From Galerina marginata (Eukaryota; Basidiomycota; Agaricomycetes; Agaricales; Galerinaceae): a stretch of 64,000 nt of DNA. The notes below the pieces were generated by a model. That model saw only the letters and a program-made list of their open reading frames with translations, had not been told where the DNA came from and did no database searches. Positions 37,489 to 50,135 of this stretch are shown in pieces (position 1 is the first letter of the stretch; every line of letters begins with the position of its first letter). The translations under genes and the position numbers were made by a program. Where the stretch lies: positions 620,001-684,000 of the forward strand of contig JAECYW010000023.1 in the NCBI GenBank assembly GCA_023014335.1, read 5' to 3'.

Positions 37489-38032
37489 TCACTGAGGATC
37501 ATCCAAAGGCTTCATCCCGCCTTGCAGGTCCCATATACCCAGCTCCTCCATAGCCTGTACCGTGACGACGACTTGTTGAGATAGTCGGTAGTCGGCCATG
37601 CCGCCGTGCAGAAGGTACGTGCGGAGCCTGAGAGAGTGTTTGAAGTGTTCGTGCAGGGAGTAGTCGTTGCGGCCTGGCGGGGTCTAACAGACCCAGGGCG
37701 GGGCGGCGAAAGGTGCAGTTTAACGCTGGTTATTGGGACAAGGCGTATTGAGTCCTAAGGCCTGAGGCCTGTGGGCCGGTATCGGAATGTAACAAGCCAT
37801 CTATGTCCTTATAGGGAACGAATGGCGATCTCGGAAAGTCCAGTTCAGCGCCAACTCAGGGCTCGCGCGCAGTAGTTACCGCCTAGGAGCATACAGGCTC
37901 GAAAAAGACGGTGTACATGTTGCTGCAGTTTGCGAGACTTTGTCGAGAGGTGGGTTTGCCGCCGTAGAGTGAGGGAAAGGCATAGCGAGCCCGTCTCGTG
38001 GGCGTGGGCTGGGCAGCCTTCAAAGCGTTCAT
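37489..38032 (-). CDS. Possible small two-exon protein (110 residues), unknown family
   Basis: An ATG at 38032 opens a 46-codon frame ending at 37895 before a GTATGC donor. A second frame starts after GTTAG at 37683 and ends with TGA at 37489-37491. Both junctions are phase 0, so they join into one frame. The protein reads like real coding sequence: basic start (TPTRRARYAFPSLYGGKP), then NCSNMYTVFFEP, GRNDYSLHEHFKHSLRLRTY, GGMADYRLSQQVVVTVQ and AMEELGIWDLQGGMKPLDD. The implied intron of 211 bases is long for this window, so an exon may be missing or the gene may be a remnant. I do not recognise the family. Confidence 0.4.
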
Positions 38033-41000
38033 GTTAAGCATAAATATCGCACAGAGTCCTTATAGCGGGTAATTATAACTGATTTGACATTAAAATATGA
38101 GGGAGTCCTAGCGAGTGCCAGTAGGCCAGTGCATTGGAGAGTGAACTGACGAAAGAGATTCTGCTCTGATGCTTTCAGTGAGGGCGACTAGTTGACTGCT
38201 GAAGATATCCAATTTGTCTGGGCCTGTGCCTCTGTACAGTTGAGGCTGGGAGACGCGTCGAGCAGTGGGTACGTTGATAGCAACTTCAAGAGGCAAGCCA
38301 ACGGTCTTGACGGACTCTGAAAAACTGCACAGCCACTGATGAGATCTACTTGAGTTTATCTAATCTAAGGCAGCTTTCGTCCATCACTCTACCTCACGAT
38401 TGTGATGAAGAATTAGACCGACAAAAAGACCCATCAGCTGGGCGGGTGGTGACCTATGTAAGTAGGATCTGGGATTCTGTATGGGTCACCATCAACGGCA
38501 GGGTCGAGTGTTTTTGCTGTTCCTGCGGTGTCGGCTGAAATTGGCATCAATTTGTGAGCATAGGAGGGTCGAGGTCCTGGGCCCAGTGGCTTACAGCAGT
38601 GGTAACGTTCTATCACCCTTCAAGGCTTCACGATCGATCGGTTACCGTGGTCTTCGATCACTGTATACTCATATTCTAATCTACTGCACAGTTCACTGTT
38701 CCATCGAAATTCTACTGGTATCTACTGATTTACTCCGAGTGGTAGACTACTTTGAATATTTCTTTTGTCGTCGTTTGGTTAATGCCCATTTCTGATCTCT
38801 GATTTATTTCTTAATATGTATTCCCAGCAAGAATCATAGTATATACTAGTACATCACCAGTCTCTTTCTTTCTGACTTTCTTTTTACGCTTGGACTTCGG
38901 ATACTCGAGTAGGAACGCATCTACGTGGAATCGACGTGGGTCTTCCGGCTTCTCTTTTCTAAAAACACCATGGCTTCGTAGCTCAACACCGGTCAACGCT
39001 CAAATCATTTTTGAGAGCTCTTCGATGAGCGTAGAGACGGACTCGATGTCAGCTCAGAGCTCCTATCCAACGTCGCACGCTTCTGTATTCAATTGTAGAA
39101 CACTTAGCCCACGGTATATAGTATTAATCAAAAGATGCCACAGAGAGAAGGAAACCTGCACGAGGTTGTGGAAATCGACGACTCGTGACAGTGGGCGAGT
39201 GGGCGGGTGATTCCTAAATTCTGAACCGCCGTAAGCTTAGGGATCAGCTCGATTAATAACTGCGTTTCCGACCTTTGAGTCCAACTGGATTCAAATTAAA
39301 GTACCTGTTGTCATAAACTGAGAATTTGAAATTAAACAACGTTCGCTATTAAATATACCAGCACGATCCCAACACTCACTGTATCTGAATCATTCATCTC
39401 ACGAGAACGCGAATGTCGTAAAAACGAACAGGCCCCAGGCCCCGGGGGAAGTAGTAGTAGAAGTACAGGAACAACGTTTCTCGACCTTCCCGAATTGGGA
39501 ATCCGCCACATTCTCGGGTGATCGACCCCATCATGATGGTGACTTCATCAGATAGTTTCGGGTTGGACGGACGAGTGGTGCCAGGAATAGCCCGGGTCGA
39601 AGGTACTGGCGGGTTTGTACTAGGAAGAGGAACATGGGCGGTGAGTGAGAAATGATCATCGATCATCCCCCAAATGCCTATCAGTATAGCGGTGCTTGGC
39701 GATTTGCCAACGTTCGCATCAAGGCCATCTCCCCAAGAACCTGCTATAAATTTAATCGGCTAGGAATTGAGTAGAGAAAATACTTGGATGGTGGTTCGGT
39801 GTAAGGTTAACTCCTCTGAATAGAAAGGCCGTAGGGTTTGAACAAGGTTTGAATCCATAAAGTTCCAAATACTACCTCTTGACCGGAGCGCCTATGAGGA
39901 GCGGTCTAGATTTTGAAGACGCGCTGCATCTCCAGTCCAAAATTTAAAGTGGAAGCGCCGACCGGACAACCCATAAGTAATAGCACAATGGATGGAAAGC
40001 GTAACAGATACAAGATCCTTCACAAACCTTAAGTCCTAATGCACAATGCTCATATGAGTACGCTTTTGTACAGTGTTAAGTTGACCGCGAGCTAAGATTA
40101 TGGGCGACGTAAAATAATAGCAAGATCGATGTCGTAGAGAACCGTAAAATGTGCAATGTGACCCTCGTATACATTATTGTAAGCGACGCATTTCCGAAGC
40201 ATCGGTCTCATGGTTGCTTTTGTTGAAAGATCGAAGCTGAAAGGATGTAACTTGAAGGACGTACCCTGATGGACGACAGACCGGAGAGAATGATAAGAGG
40301 CATACGCCGATATGTGAAGGCTTCTCTGTCCAGCCTGAGGACGTCTCCTGAAATGTTTTTACTCTATTAGTATACTCTTTTCTGTTTCTCACTTGTTAAA
40401 CGAAGCCCAGTAACTTATTCGACTTTCGTCTTCACACCCCTGCTTGTTCTTTTGTAAGGCCCGCATCAATAAAATACCCTGTACCTTCAATTTTGATGCT
40501 TCATCAACGGCGATTTGAGTTATTTCTGGAGAGATCACCTCTCCGTCTCCATGGTCGTTTCCTGTGAGTAAGCCTGTTCAGCAAATAGCCCATAAATCTC
40601 ATGGCCTGTCACTGCTCTGGATCCGAAGCTGTCGTTGATAGATCTTTGTCCTCTTCTTCCGACCATCGCACAAGTTGCCCGCGGCCCAATGAAAACGAAT
40701 GCGAGGTGGTTCTGGAATCTGAACGCATGACGCTCTGGGCCATGTACATAAGCTCAACCATACTCACCGATTTTATATGACGTAATTGCCGCAGTGCAGT
40801 ACTTATGGCGTAACGTCGACGACAACTTACGAAAATGGCTCTATTGAACTTGATTCAAGTGCAGTTGGTTGTAACCGGGAGCGCCGGGAGCGCCATCTAT
40901 AGGCATTGCGTTCGCCGCCAGGCTCGGAACGCGTAAAAAAAAAACGCCGCATTAAACGTGTCCTATAATTTATCCAGGTCGCCTAGAGCGGACAATAATA

Positions 41001-41403
41001 CGATTAAAAAGGTCATTCGTACATCAGTGGCGCAATTTAAGGCGGATCAGGTCTTTGAGATGCCCGAAAATCCAACCGGCGGGATTAAAAATGGCGCGTA
41101 CAGTGTTCGGGTCCCTTTTTAGCAGGCAACATAACGTTGAGAGAATCAGAGAAATCGTGATAGGCGCTGAATGTTTTGCCATTCAACGGGGTGATAAGCG
41201 CCCGCCCAAATGAGTAAGTTACCAAAAAGGAAGAAACCATTATCGTGATATGACCGTAGAGAGCATTGGCTGATGGACTCTGCGCCACCTGCAAATTCGT
41301 GACGCCATTATTTCCTCTGCTTGAGAAATTGGATTGCGGAAGTGTGGATAAGTGCATCATAAGATAAATAATAAAATTACAAAAGAATGTGGCGAGACAA
41401 TGT
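38033..41403. other. No supportable gene
   Basis: Mostly AT-rich sequence with short chance frames. Around 39394-39666 both strands are open for 50-90 codons; the plus strand there ends at GTGAGTGAG, which looks like a splice donor, but no domain is recognisable and no partner exons were found. Confidence 0.35.
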
Positions 41404-42788
41404 TCATTTCATGTATACACTTTCTACTTGGAACGGCTCAGTAGAAAATTCCACAGGTCTAATTCGATAGCTCCGACTAGTATTGACATGAGTTTCAAAC
41501 TCCTGATGCGAGTTCATTTGCATCCTGCTGTTAAGGACCACCAAGATACTGTTTGCATAAAGCTTTGAAAGCACAGTGGCGGTCGTTTCATAATAGTATG
41601 TTTGTCCGGGGAGAGATATTAAAATCACGTTAACAATGGCGACTACAGCTGTAGATTTTTTTTAATAACAAAGATTGCAATCTGCTTCCATCGAGAACCT
41701 TACCTGTTAGTGAACCCGTTCCGACCGTCAACCGAATGATTTTTTGGATAGTTTTTTGCGTCTGCTGCATTCCATCACGAGAAGAACTAGCGAGCTGGTG
41801 AGAAGAAATTGAGAGTAAGCGGTTAGTTAGTGCCCAGCAAAAGTTGGAGAAGAGGCCGGCGTACAATGATGGTCATACAGAATGCGATAATAGTATCACA
41901 AAGTGCTCCTGTTCCATTCCAAATCTTGAGACAGTTTGGTAAGGTTGGACCTCCTAGTAATTAATGCACAGCCGCTCACTCCTGTAGTAACCTTTGTCGT
42001 CACATTGTCGAATTTAGTGAAGGTTCCAGCACGTCGCATCAGTACGCCGGTCGCAATGGCGCCAGCCATTTGGGCAAGGGCCAACTAATTATCAACGCAA
42101 AGTCAATACGAGAAGAGATTCAATTTGAAGAGGTCATACCGCCGCGATGGCAAAAACAAGGATTTTTTTGATCGCAAAAGACTGCCCAAGAACGAGGATT
42201 CGGTAAGCGTAGAAGGATTCCGACACGAGCGTAACTGTAACCCAGGTTTGTTGAGCGCCTTTTTCAGTCAAAAACATTTTGAAAGTCACCGATGCCACTC
42301 AAAATCGGGACGGAGAACCAATAGGTATTGACCTGATCCACATTTTCGAGTGAAAGAAAGCCATATACGTATGAATTGAATAGAGATGCTGTTGTCATGA
42401 TCGTCTGAATAGTCTCCAGCATCGTGATGGTGTAAACAATCGTCTTCAATCTAATGTGGTCCTTCGGAAATGCAACAGCATAAAGGTCTAAATATTATCA
42501 GGTTGATTAGGAAATTTTCTGAAAGTAACTGTCTGCTTGAAAAGATACATACAAACTTGGGCACAGAGTACACCGTAGGCTCCCCAGTTAAAAAGAATGG
42601 CCAACAGCTGCGCCTCCGTTAGAAATTTCGATGCTGTGTCGTGAATTTATATATTTGCGTACCAGAGGTCCTGTACTGATCGAGTGGTTATTGTTTCGAC
42701 GTTACCAAGAGAGAACAAGGAAGACTCACATTTTTGCTAGGTCCGTGCCAGTAGGGGCTGCCATTGGTGCTGCCATTGGTGAGTCCAT
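41404..42788 (-). CDS. DUF6534-type multipass membrane protein
   Basis: Integral membrane protein of the DUF6534 family, which is abundant in mushroom genomes and has no known function. Nine exons are read on the minus strand: 42788-42730, 42675-42663, 42607-42553, 42487-42290, 42234-42140, 42084-41980, 41934-41875, 41794-41704 and 41642-41404, about 304 residues. Family landmarks are ITGPLLLAILFNWGAYGVLC, TIVYTITMLETIQTIM, VNTYWFSVPILSGI, ESFYAYRILVLGQ, IWNGTGALCDTIIAFCMT, a cytoplasmic-type loop DGMQQTQKTIQKIIRLTV, and LYANSILVVLNSR near the end. The second exon is only 13 bases, chosen because it alone restores the frame and gives the expected family sequence. The start lies in a short MAAPMAAP-like segment. 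Confidence 0.85.
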
Positions 42789-44032
42789 GTAGTAGGCAGC
42801 GTTCTTAACCCGAATTCAACTCAAACGGTGTCGAAAGAATGTGTGCCGAGGAGGAAAATAGCGACCAGGCTAAAGGATGGGAAACGAGCGCTCAATGAGT
42901 AACCCGCGTTCTTTAACCATTCGAACGCCTGGGATCGGACAGGTTCTCCACCAGCGGCTGGTCCATATGGAGGGCTCTATAATGGACTGCCTGGGTCCGA
43001 TGTCATCTCGGTTATATCCAGCAACGTCACCCACACCACCCAGATCAAAGATAATGTCTTTCTGAGAAGTTTTTTTAGATCATTTATTAGAGGTGTGAAA
43101 GATCACGTCAAACCTGCTGGGCATTGGGCATGAGATATTCATTCTAAAAATGTACGTTAAACACAGCACCGCAAATCTACGCCCTGTGGACGGCAAAACC
43201 CATCACTTGGCCTCAAGTGTTCTTCTCCAACCAATCTCCTATCTCCTACCCAACTTCCAAGGGCTGCCCACAGGAAAGATCCGTGAAATCGACTCCTCCC
43301 GTCGGGTTGTGCGAATTTGGCTGTGATTTCCAGTTCTGGAAAGGCTAATCACCATAAAACTGGTAAAACTTCCGTTGCCATCATTCACTCCAAGTTGATC
43401 CGTACAACGGCAGGCCCGGCACGGTTGATGCTCCTACTTAAAATACCTTGGCTGTGCTTACAGAGGGCGGAATGTCCATGAAAAAAGCCTTTGAAATCCA
43501 AATTGGAAGAGCGAACGAAAACGTAAAATATCTATGTCACTGCTTCGGATTTAGTTCACGCATACCCCTAATCGAAACACCTTGAATTTTCTACAAAACT
43601 CACGGCCCAGAATGTCACTTTAAAGATATGTTCCTCTAGGAATCTGGCATTACTGCTTTTATCAGAAATGCCCATTTTTTGGCAGTCTGATTATCTATCG
43701 GATTCGTAGAGAAGCACAATCGGCGTTGGAAATAACGAAGAGTTTTCCAATGACACGGAAGTTGGATGACATGAAATAAGAACGAACCAATATATCATTG
43801 AACAGGTCCAGGTAGATGGAGTTATTTCCGTAGTTACTTACAGGTAATTGACAACATACTACAGACGCCATGGAGAAGGCGGCATGCAACAAATTGAACG
43901 AGAAAGAATAGAGAGAGAGTCAGGTGTACACATAAAGGACAAACCAAAATTGCAAAAGATATATGAACGGACGCGAAGATATGAGAGTAGATAACTCTCG
44001 CCTGGCCTTGTCGTGGATTTTGTTCATAGCAC
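42789..44032. other. Intergenic region between two minus-strand genes
   Basis: About 1.2 kb upstream of the DUF6534 gene and downstream of the MetE-like gene. Short open frames on both strands have no recognisable domain. The promoter of the DUF6534 gene should lie in its left part. Confidence 0.4.
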
Positions 44033-45936
44033 TTATGCGTCAGGCCAGATATCCTTGGCCGTGTCAATAACGAGTTTTAATTTCTTTATTTCGTCCTGTA
44101 ATACAATAAGAAAGCGGTTATTCCGTAAACGGAATTGAATCTTACCTCTTCCGAGAGCGCATTTCCAGCCCACACTGACGCAAAACCGCACTGCGGGCTG
44201 AGGCACAGCCTGCAAGATTTCAGATCAGTTTACTGCAACGTTACATATGCAGTTTCCTTACTGATTCAGCGCCATTTCCATGGTGCGGTTCGGATTTCCT
44301 TCGCTCATTACTTTGGCTGCCTCGTGTACTCGTGCTTTGAGGACTTCAGGGGATTCCAGCTGCCAGTAAATGGATCAATGAACAAAAGCACAGCCAATGT
44401 AAAGAAATATATTTGCCTTTGCACTCTTTGTCGTTACAAGTCCAAGGACGGCGACTTTGCCAAGGGGGAAATGCTTCAACGGCTGGAAGTCTCCGGCACC
44501 TTCAGAGTCATATTCGAGCTGTCCAAAGAAATTCAAGGCTCAGTTGAATGATCTGGGTCATTGATTCAGTAGTTGAAGTGCACGTACGTAGAATGCATCG
44601 ACGTCTATGAGGTTGAAGGCTTTGGCTGCGATTCTCCCGTACCCTCCTTCGGTGAAATTCCTCCCGATCTGCAATACGATTAATTTGAATAGGAATTAAA
44701 ATGGGAAATCGACAGACGTTTAAGTTCCCGCGGCACATGTGGAGACTCATCGTTAAATCAGCCGGACGGTCTTGTGTAACGCGATTGACAGCACGGATAT
44801 ATGTATCCAGCACAGCTTCGTTGTCCACTCCTGCCGTTTGCATATCCCCAATCACTTCCTCACTGCAGAGAAAACAGAAATTGGGGTCGTCAATTTGAAT
44901 ATGACCTATGTTCTCGGACATCAGTAATTACTCGTTCGAAAAAGGAGCAACAGAGACTCACGACATCCCAAATCGTAGAGTTCCTTTACCTCTTCTCGGA
45001 ATGCCTTGCCAATGTCATCAAAATACTCCTCTGCAATATATAAGTAGCTCTTTAGAAATGTGCTTCCCCAGTCAACTCAGTGGCCTACCGTCGTTGCTGT
45101 AGACTGACAAGTCATATGTTTTGTCCGAACCGTGGCGCCGATGCATCCAAATCGGGGAGACCATGGTGACCTTGATGAACTTCGCATCCTAAGATTCGCC
45201 TCAATTAACAACCGAAGGCATTGAAGTCCGTTCACAATGGGAGACTCACTTCAGGAGGAACAAGAGCCTTGGCATATTTAAAGTCATCAACATAAAATGG
45301 CTTGGTACGTTTAATTTTTCCCTGTCGTTCAGAACGAAGCATGAGATAAAGACAGACAGATATAGATAGAGACGTCTCACGGTGCAAAATACAGTCTCCT
45401 CATGGTCTACTCCCATGGACGTTAGCAACTTAATCTCGGGGTTATACCACTAAAGAAAGATGCAGTTGGAATGATGTTTCAAGAAAGGTGCAAACTTTGG
45501 AAACGACTTACTTTAGAGTCGGTGATGGGACCTAATTAAGTTCAAAAAATATTAAACTAGCTAAGAAAGTCAGAGAATAACACGACTCACGACGAGGCAT
45601 GTAAGTCATGCCATCCATCTTTTCGAAAATACCGTCCCAAAAGAACCCCCTGAACAGAATGCGCACCATGAGAACGATCAAGAGCTCATTCAGAAGACGG
45701 AGAACTGGCCTGCGCATTTCTCCGTCGGTGACATTCTTGATGCCCACCTCTCGTTGAAGCTTCAGGACGTGTTTAACACTTTCGTCTTCGGCTTCCTTCA
45801 AGTCTTCCTTCGAACATTTACCCTCCTGAAGATCTTGACGCTTTTGGTGCAGAGTCTTCGGTCGAAGGAGAGATCCAATATGATCCGCTCGATAAGGAGG
45901 GTTCAGGTGAAGAGCGGGGGATGCGGAAGAAGTCAT
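44033..45936 (-). CDS. MetE-like protein (cobalamin-independent methionine synthase C-terminal fold)
   Basis: Short relative of the catalytic domain of cobalamin-independent methionine synthase (UROD/MetE fold, YxjG type), about 400 residues in at least eleven exons. It begins near HLNPPYRADHIGSLLRP and continues with NVTDGEMRRGFFWDGIFEKM, GKIKRTKPFYVDDFKYAKA, KVTMVSPIWMHRRHG, EEYFDDIGKAFREEVKELYD, QIDDPNFCFLC, LTMSLHMCRGN and CLSPQCGFAS, ending DTAKDIWPDA. The His and Cys of HMC and the Cys of PQCGF are at the positions of the MetE zinc ligands, so a thiol methyltransferase-like activity is likely; the substrate is unknown. The first full-length frame also has an ATG at 45969; I chose 45936. 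A 60-base insert at 45650-45709 is best explained as a GC-AG intron. Confidence 0.8.
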
Positions 45937-45969
45937 TGAAGTTTCCGAAGACGATGACGACCAATGCAA

Positions 45970-46754
45970 CGAATAGCTATAAGAAAATTAACTTGTTTGG
46001 TGAGAGAGATTCATCAAACTTCGTGAGCCTTATATACTGGAAAAGGTAAGGGAAGATTATGAACTCTGTGTTCTGCTCACATGGTTCGAAAGATCTAACC
46101 TTGCGCCTAGACATAATTAGATATAGCAAAACGTTATGATAGCATTTACGAAGTTGATCCCTGAAACTATTTTCAAGCCTCGGAAAGCCTTTGCAACCGG
46201 GAGATATTTATCAAGGCGCTGTTCTGAATTTGATTTTCGGTTTTGAATTTGAAGTTCCTTGACCAACATCTCGACTCGCTGTCAGAAAGGATCAGTCAGC
46301 TTTACGGTGGATCACGAAAAATATGCACCGCTAAGACCACCTAGTAAGTGCAATATGCGAACTTGAGATGCCTCGATATCTCATTATCTGCAGGATGACC
46401 CTTAGCCGACAAGCTACCATCAAGAAAGAGTCTCACACATCGACATATCAATTCCACGGATGACACCCAATTCATATCCCGCGGCGTAACCGGGGAAGGA
46501 AGCAGAAGTGCCAGTGATGTGAAGAGATGGAACAGGAGACGAGAAGAGAGATTTTGGGATTAAACGATGTTGTGATGATCTACGTTTTCCAGAGAATTGT
46601 CGAGGGGCGATACTTTGTGGCATTGTCTTCTCAAGGAGGACACTCGCGAGACGATGTGTCAGAGAGGATAGGAGGAACACCGGATACCGCCGTTAGACCC
46701 AATGAATGAAAATACAGTCGGACATTACGTGCAAATGGAGGGTACAAACCAGAG
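45970..46754. other. Upstream region of the MetE-like gene, no supportable gene
   Basis: AT-rich sequence next to the gene start gives way to a minus-strand open frame at 46420-46680 without a recognisable domain. That frame may belong with the exon-like segment to its right. Confidence 0.3.
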
Positions 46755-46919
46755 TTATTCGACGCACAATCGCCACAGAGTAACAAGGTGGACCCAACCA
46801 TCACAAGACGATGTGATCATGGAAAAAAAGATTGCCGTGAAGGCAGCCATTCGTTCGTAGATCCTGTCGATGTATGAGCCCAAAAAGATCTTGACCTTTA
46901 AGAAGTGCAGTCGACGTGC
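46755..46919 (-). pseudogene. Isolated exon-like frame, hydrophobic
   Basis: After a TGTAG acceptor at 46920 a 54-codon frame runs to TAA at 46755-46757 and reads like a membrane protein segment: LHFLKVKIFLGSYIDRIYER, then AAFTAIFFSMITSSCDGWVH and LVTLWRLCVE. Open frames to the right (47063-47500, with a hydrophobic segment LIFFILFAFSTATYLVV) may be earlier exons of the same gene. I could not join them. It may be a decayed membrane protein gene of unknown family. Confidence 0.25.
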
Positions 46920-49900
46920 CTACAGTCGATAAGTGTTGGTCAGAGCATGCAACGAGAAAACCATGGACTGCGGAATCCCAGCATGTGGGGTTATTCAAAG
47001 CTGAATAAGAGGACTAAAAGGCAGTAAATCGGACTTCAAGCTGAACAGGACAAGGGGGAAAGTCATATTGACTGGCACAGCAGCAGGATATTTAAGAGCG
47101 GAAGGCAGTCCGAATTGCCGTTGAATGTGGTTATCTTTACATTGGTGTCGACCTTCCTCAACGTGGTCGTCTGAATCGAATCCAAACCCGTGAGTACTGA
47201 TTGGGTGAGCAAAGACAGATTGGTTCTGAGCAGAGCGCGGGTGCCGCAAAAAAAGGTCAGAACAGCGTCGGTCTTGGGCATCGTGGTGCCTTCCGAATGG
47301 GTTTTCGAATCGGACAATGGACACCCGTCCTTGCGCAGGCATTTACGGGGTGGCCCATTTTTCACGACCAAGTATGTAGCTGTAGAGAATGCAAACAGGA
47401 TGAAAAAGATTAAACACGGCGAACGCACTGATGAACGATATCTTCGTAGTAAATAGCTGGCCAGCTGGATGCTCCTCAAAGTAAAGGCGATTGAAAGCAT
47501 GGCGTCATGGAGCTCTCCTCATCCGCAGGTTCTGCAAGGAAGATCAACTCAAATAGCTATAGTCCCTCGCTGGGTTTTTGGTCCTCGGATGGGATAGGAG
47601 TGTATGTCACCCTCTTTGGTGCAGTGCTGGCGTGCGCGCGGATGTGGCATTGCCGTTCGAGAAAACCAAGAGAAAACACTGAATAATTCGCCAGATCCCG
47701 CCTCGCCACAGCGCCGCGACCCCGTTGCTAAGTTGGAAGTTATGTAATACGAACTTAGAAAAAGGTATTATTGACCACTCATATCCTAATTTCTTACACC
47801 CAACTTCGACCACTGAGTACTGAGTAGCAAGGTTGCTTAGGCGAAACACAAGCTACTACATGCATATGCATCCTGACCCATACTCTTGGAATCGTCAAAT
47901 TTGATTTGAGCCAGTTATCCTGGAACAGAAGATGTTCAACGCTATCCAGGTCGAGGTCAAGTCCAGGCATTCCACTATGATCACTGCTTTTTCCCTCCCG
48001 AACCACGGACGTCATAGCGCGGAAATATTCTACTGAAACCCGAGCCATGTTTTCAGCAGTGTCGCAAAGTCGTAAGACTGATTGTTTTTGAAATCTATAT
48101 GCGCATGTGTTGCAGTGCATGCTTCTGTACGTATCTCAAAGACTCGTAGCCATCCACTTATGACTTTCCAGGACTATTTTCAGCGATTGGGCGAAGATAT
48201 GATCGTCCACTTCATGTCATTCTGTTCAGCTAGGATCTATTCCATGTCGAAAAACTTGTGGGTTGGTAGTCAGCGAAAACCCCTCAGACTGAGAAACCAA
48301 CCCTTTCGAGTCAGTACATCCAGCAACCGCAGTGCGTCAAGCTTCATCTTGACTCTACAACCCATGGGTATTTTGACGTGGCCACTCTCAGAATCGCTGG
48401 ATACTGTTCACAGGTCTGTCAGCAATGGCTTCTTTGACGTCCTCGAGCGTCCGAAAACATGAAGGCTCAGCACCGAGTGCTGCGGTTACAACGACTCGGA
48501 GAACTGGGAGAACAGCTGACCCGGGCTGACCGACCGAATCTTTTTCTTCTGTTTTCTGAAAACACGGGTTTCGCTCAAGTGAAACTTGACGTCGTCTTGA
48601 CGGTAAAAAATTATCAAATATGACGGCACATTTCTTGACTAGACCACCTTGGCCCTTGCAAAATTCATTTCTAACCTAGTATGACTATGTTTTGCAACTT
48701 CGAATTCCATCACCCCGGGATACGCCACTTCGGGATTTCGCTGGCTAGGGCCCTTCTCCCTGCATTCCTTGCTCCAAAAATCAGGTTCAGTCTCGGTCCC
48801 CTGTTCTGTCAGCTGTGGCTCACGCTGTCATTCCTTTATCTATCCTCAGGTAATTCCCTCAGGGACTTCCAGCTCGAGGTTCCCACTGCCCGTCGAATTC
48901 GAAACTTCAGCACCCGCCTATAATTTCAGTAATGTCGGGTTTGGTATCCTTAGGACTTCACGGCTGCCGGACCAGTGGTATGTACTGTACTACAATGTAC
49001 ATCCGATGACGCGCAATCATCTGACTCTGTCGATTAGAAAAATGATAATTTATAGACAGCGGCCATCGGTTGCCCAAAGATACAAATGATTATCAACTGA
49101 ATTCTCAAGTGGATCTCTTTGGCCTCTTATTCGATACCGAATAACCCAACCATGAGTCATTACCTTGTCCTATAACACACTTGGTACCATCTGACGTTCA
49201 GCGCCACGAATTCATCCCATTTTGCATGAAATAAAATCTTATCTTACTTTGGGCATAGATTCTCGGGCATTACGCTGCCCGAAGCCATTAATTAGCAAAT
49301 GAACAGGGATCGTCCATGCCCAATATGATGGCTGGTTATGGATGTCAGCGTTAATCAACAGTCACTATATGTACGATTTGGTGCGGTTACATACGGTATA
49401 CATCCCTGAAAATACTTACGAACAGGTCATTTTATCTATTCGACGGCTCTCAAACTAAGTAGTACATCAGTGCCTTGTTGTGGAACTTTTCTCGGGGTGA
49501 ATGGGCATGACCGGGGATTAAGTCGCAGATCTAAAGAAAAACATCTCGCATGTGGACTAGCATGGTTTCTCTCAGGGTCTATCACAGACTGATAGACGCT
49601 GATACTAATAGACCACGGACCATGTCATTCTTCGCTGACTGTGAGTTGGTTGTCTGGCTAAATATTTGAGCGAGCTTCGAGATATACAGAACGAGGGAAT
49701 AGACACGAGTAAGTACCGCCGGTTATTGAAAGCGATAAGCGGCCCGAGTTCGTTCGAATTGATCACGGAGTCGGGTTTTCCACCCATAGTACTGGGTATC
49801 CGAAAGAGGAAAGTTGAACAAAAAAAGAGAGAAAGGGAGAGGTTACAAGAGATTTCAATAAAACTTCCAAATTCTTCGAATTTGTGGGCAATCCAGATGT

Positions 49901-50130
49901 ACTTAAGTCCTCACTGAATATTTCAGGTTTTTTCGATTTTTTTTAAGCGCGCTTCGCGCGTACTGTTTTCGAAATGTGCCTCCCTCACGGCGGGTGGAGC
50001 CGACAAAAGCCTATCTTGGTGACCAGTGAGCCTGAGTCCCTCAAAAAATTCCAGAATGTTTTAATTGTATATACACATTATTTTGACAGTATAAACCGGA
50101 AATCCGTGTTGAGGAAGCATAACATCGAGG
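46920..50130. other. No supportable gene
   Basis: Short open frames on both strands, including one at 47794-48120 on the minus strand, show no recognisable domain. The left end may hold exons of the possible membrane protein gene at 46755. Confidence 0.35.
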
Positions 50131-50135
50131 GTCAA

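Noticed and set aside
45650..45709. A real 20-residue insertion in the MetE-like protein.
   Set aside because: The flanking family sequence joins perfectly when the 60 bases are removed, so an intron is the simpler reading.
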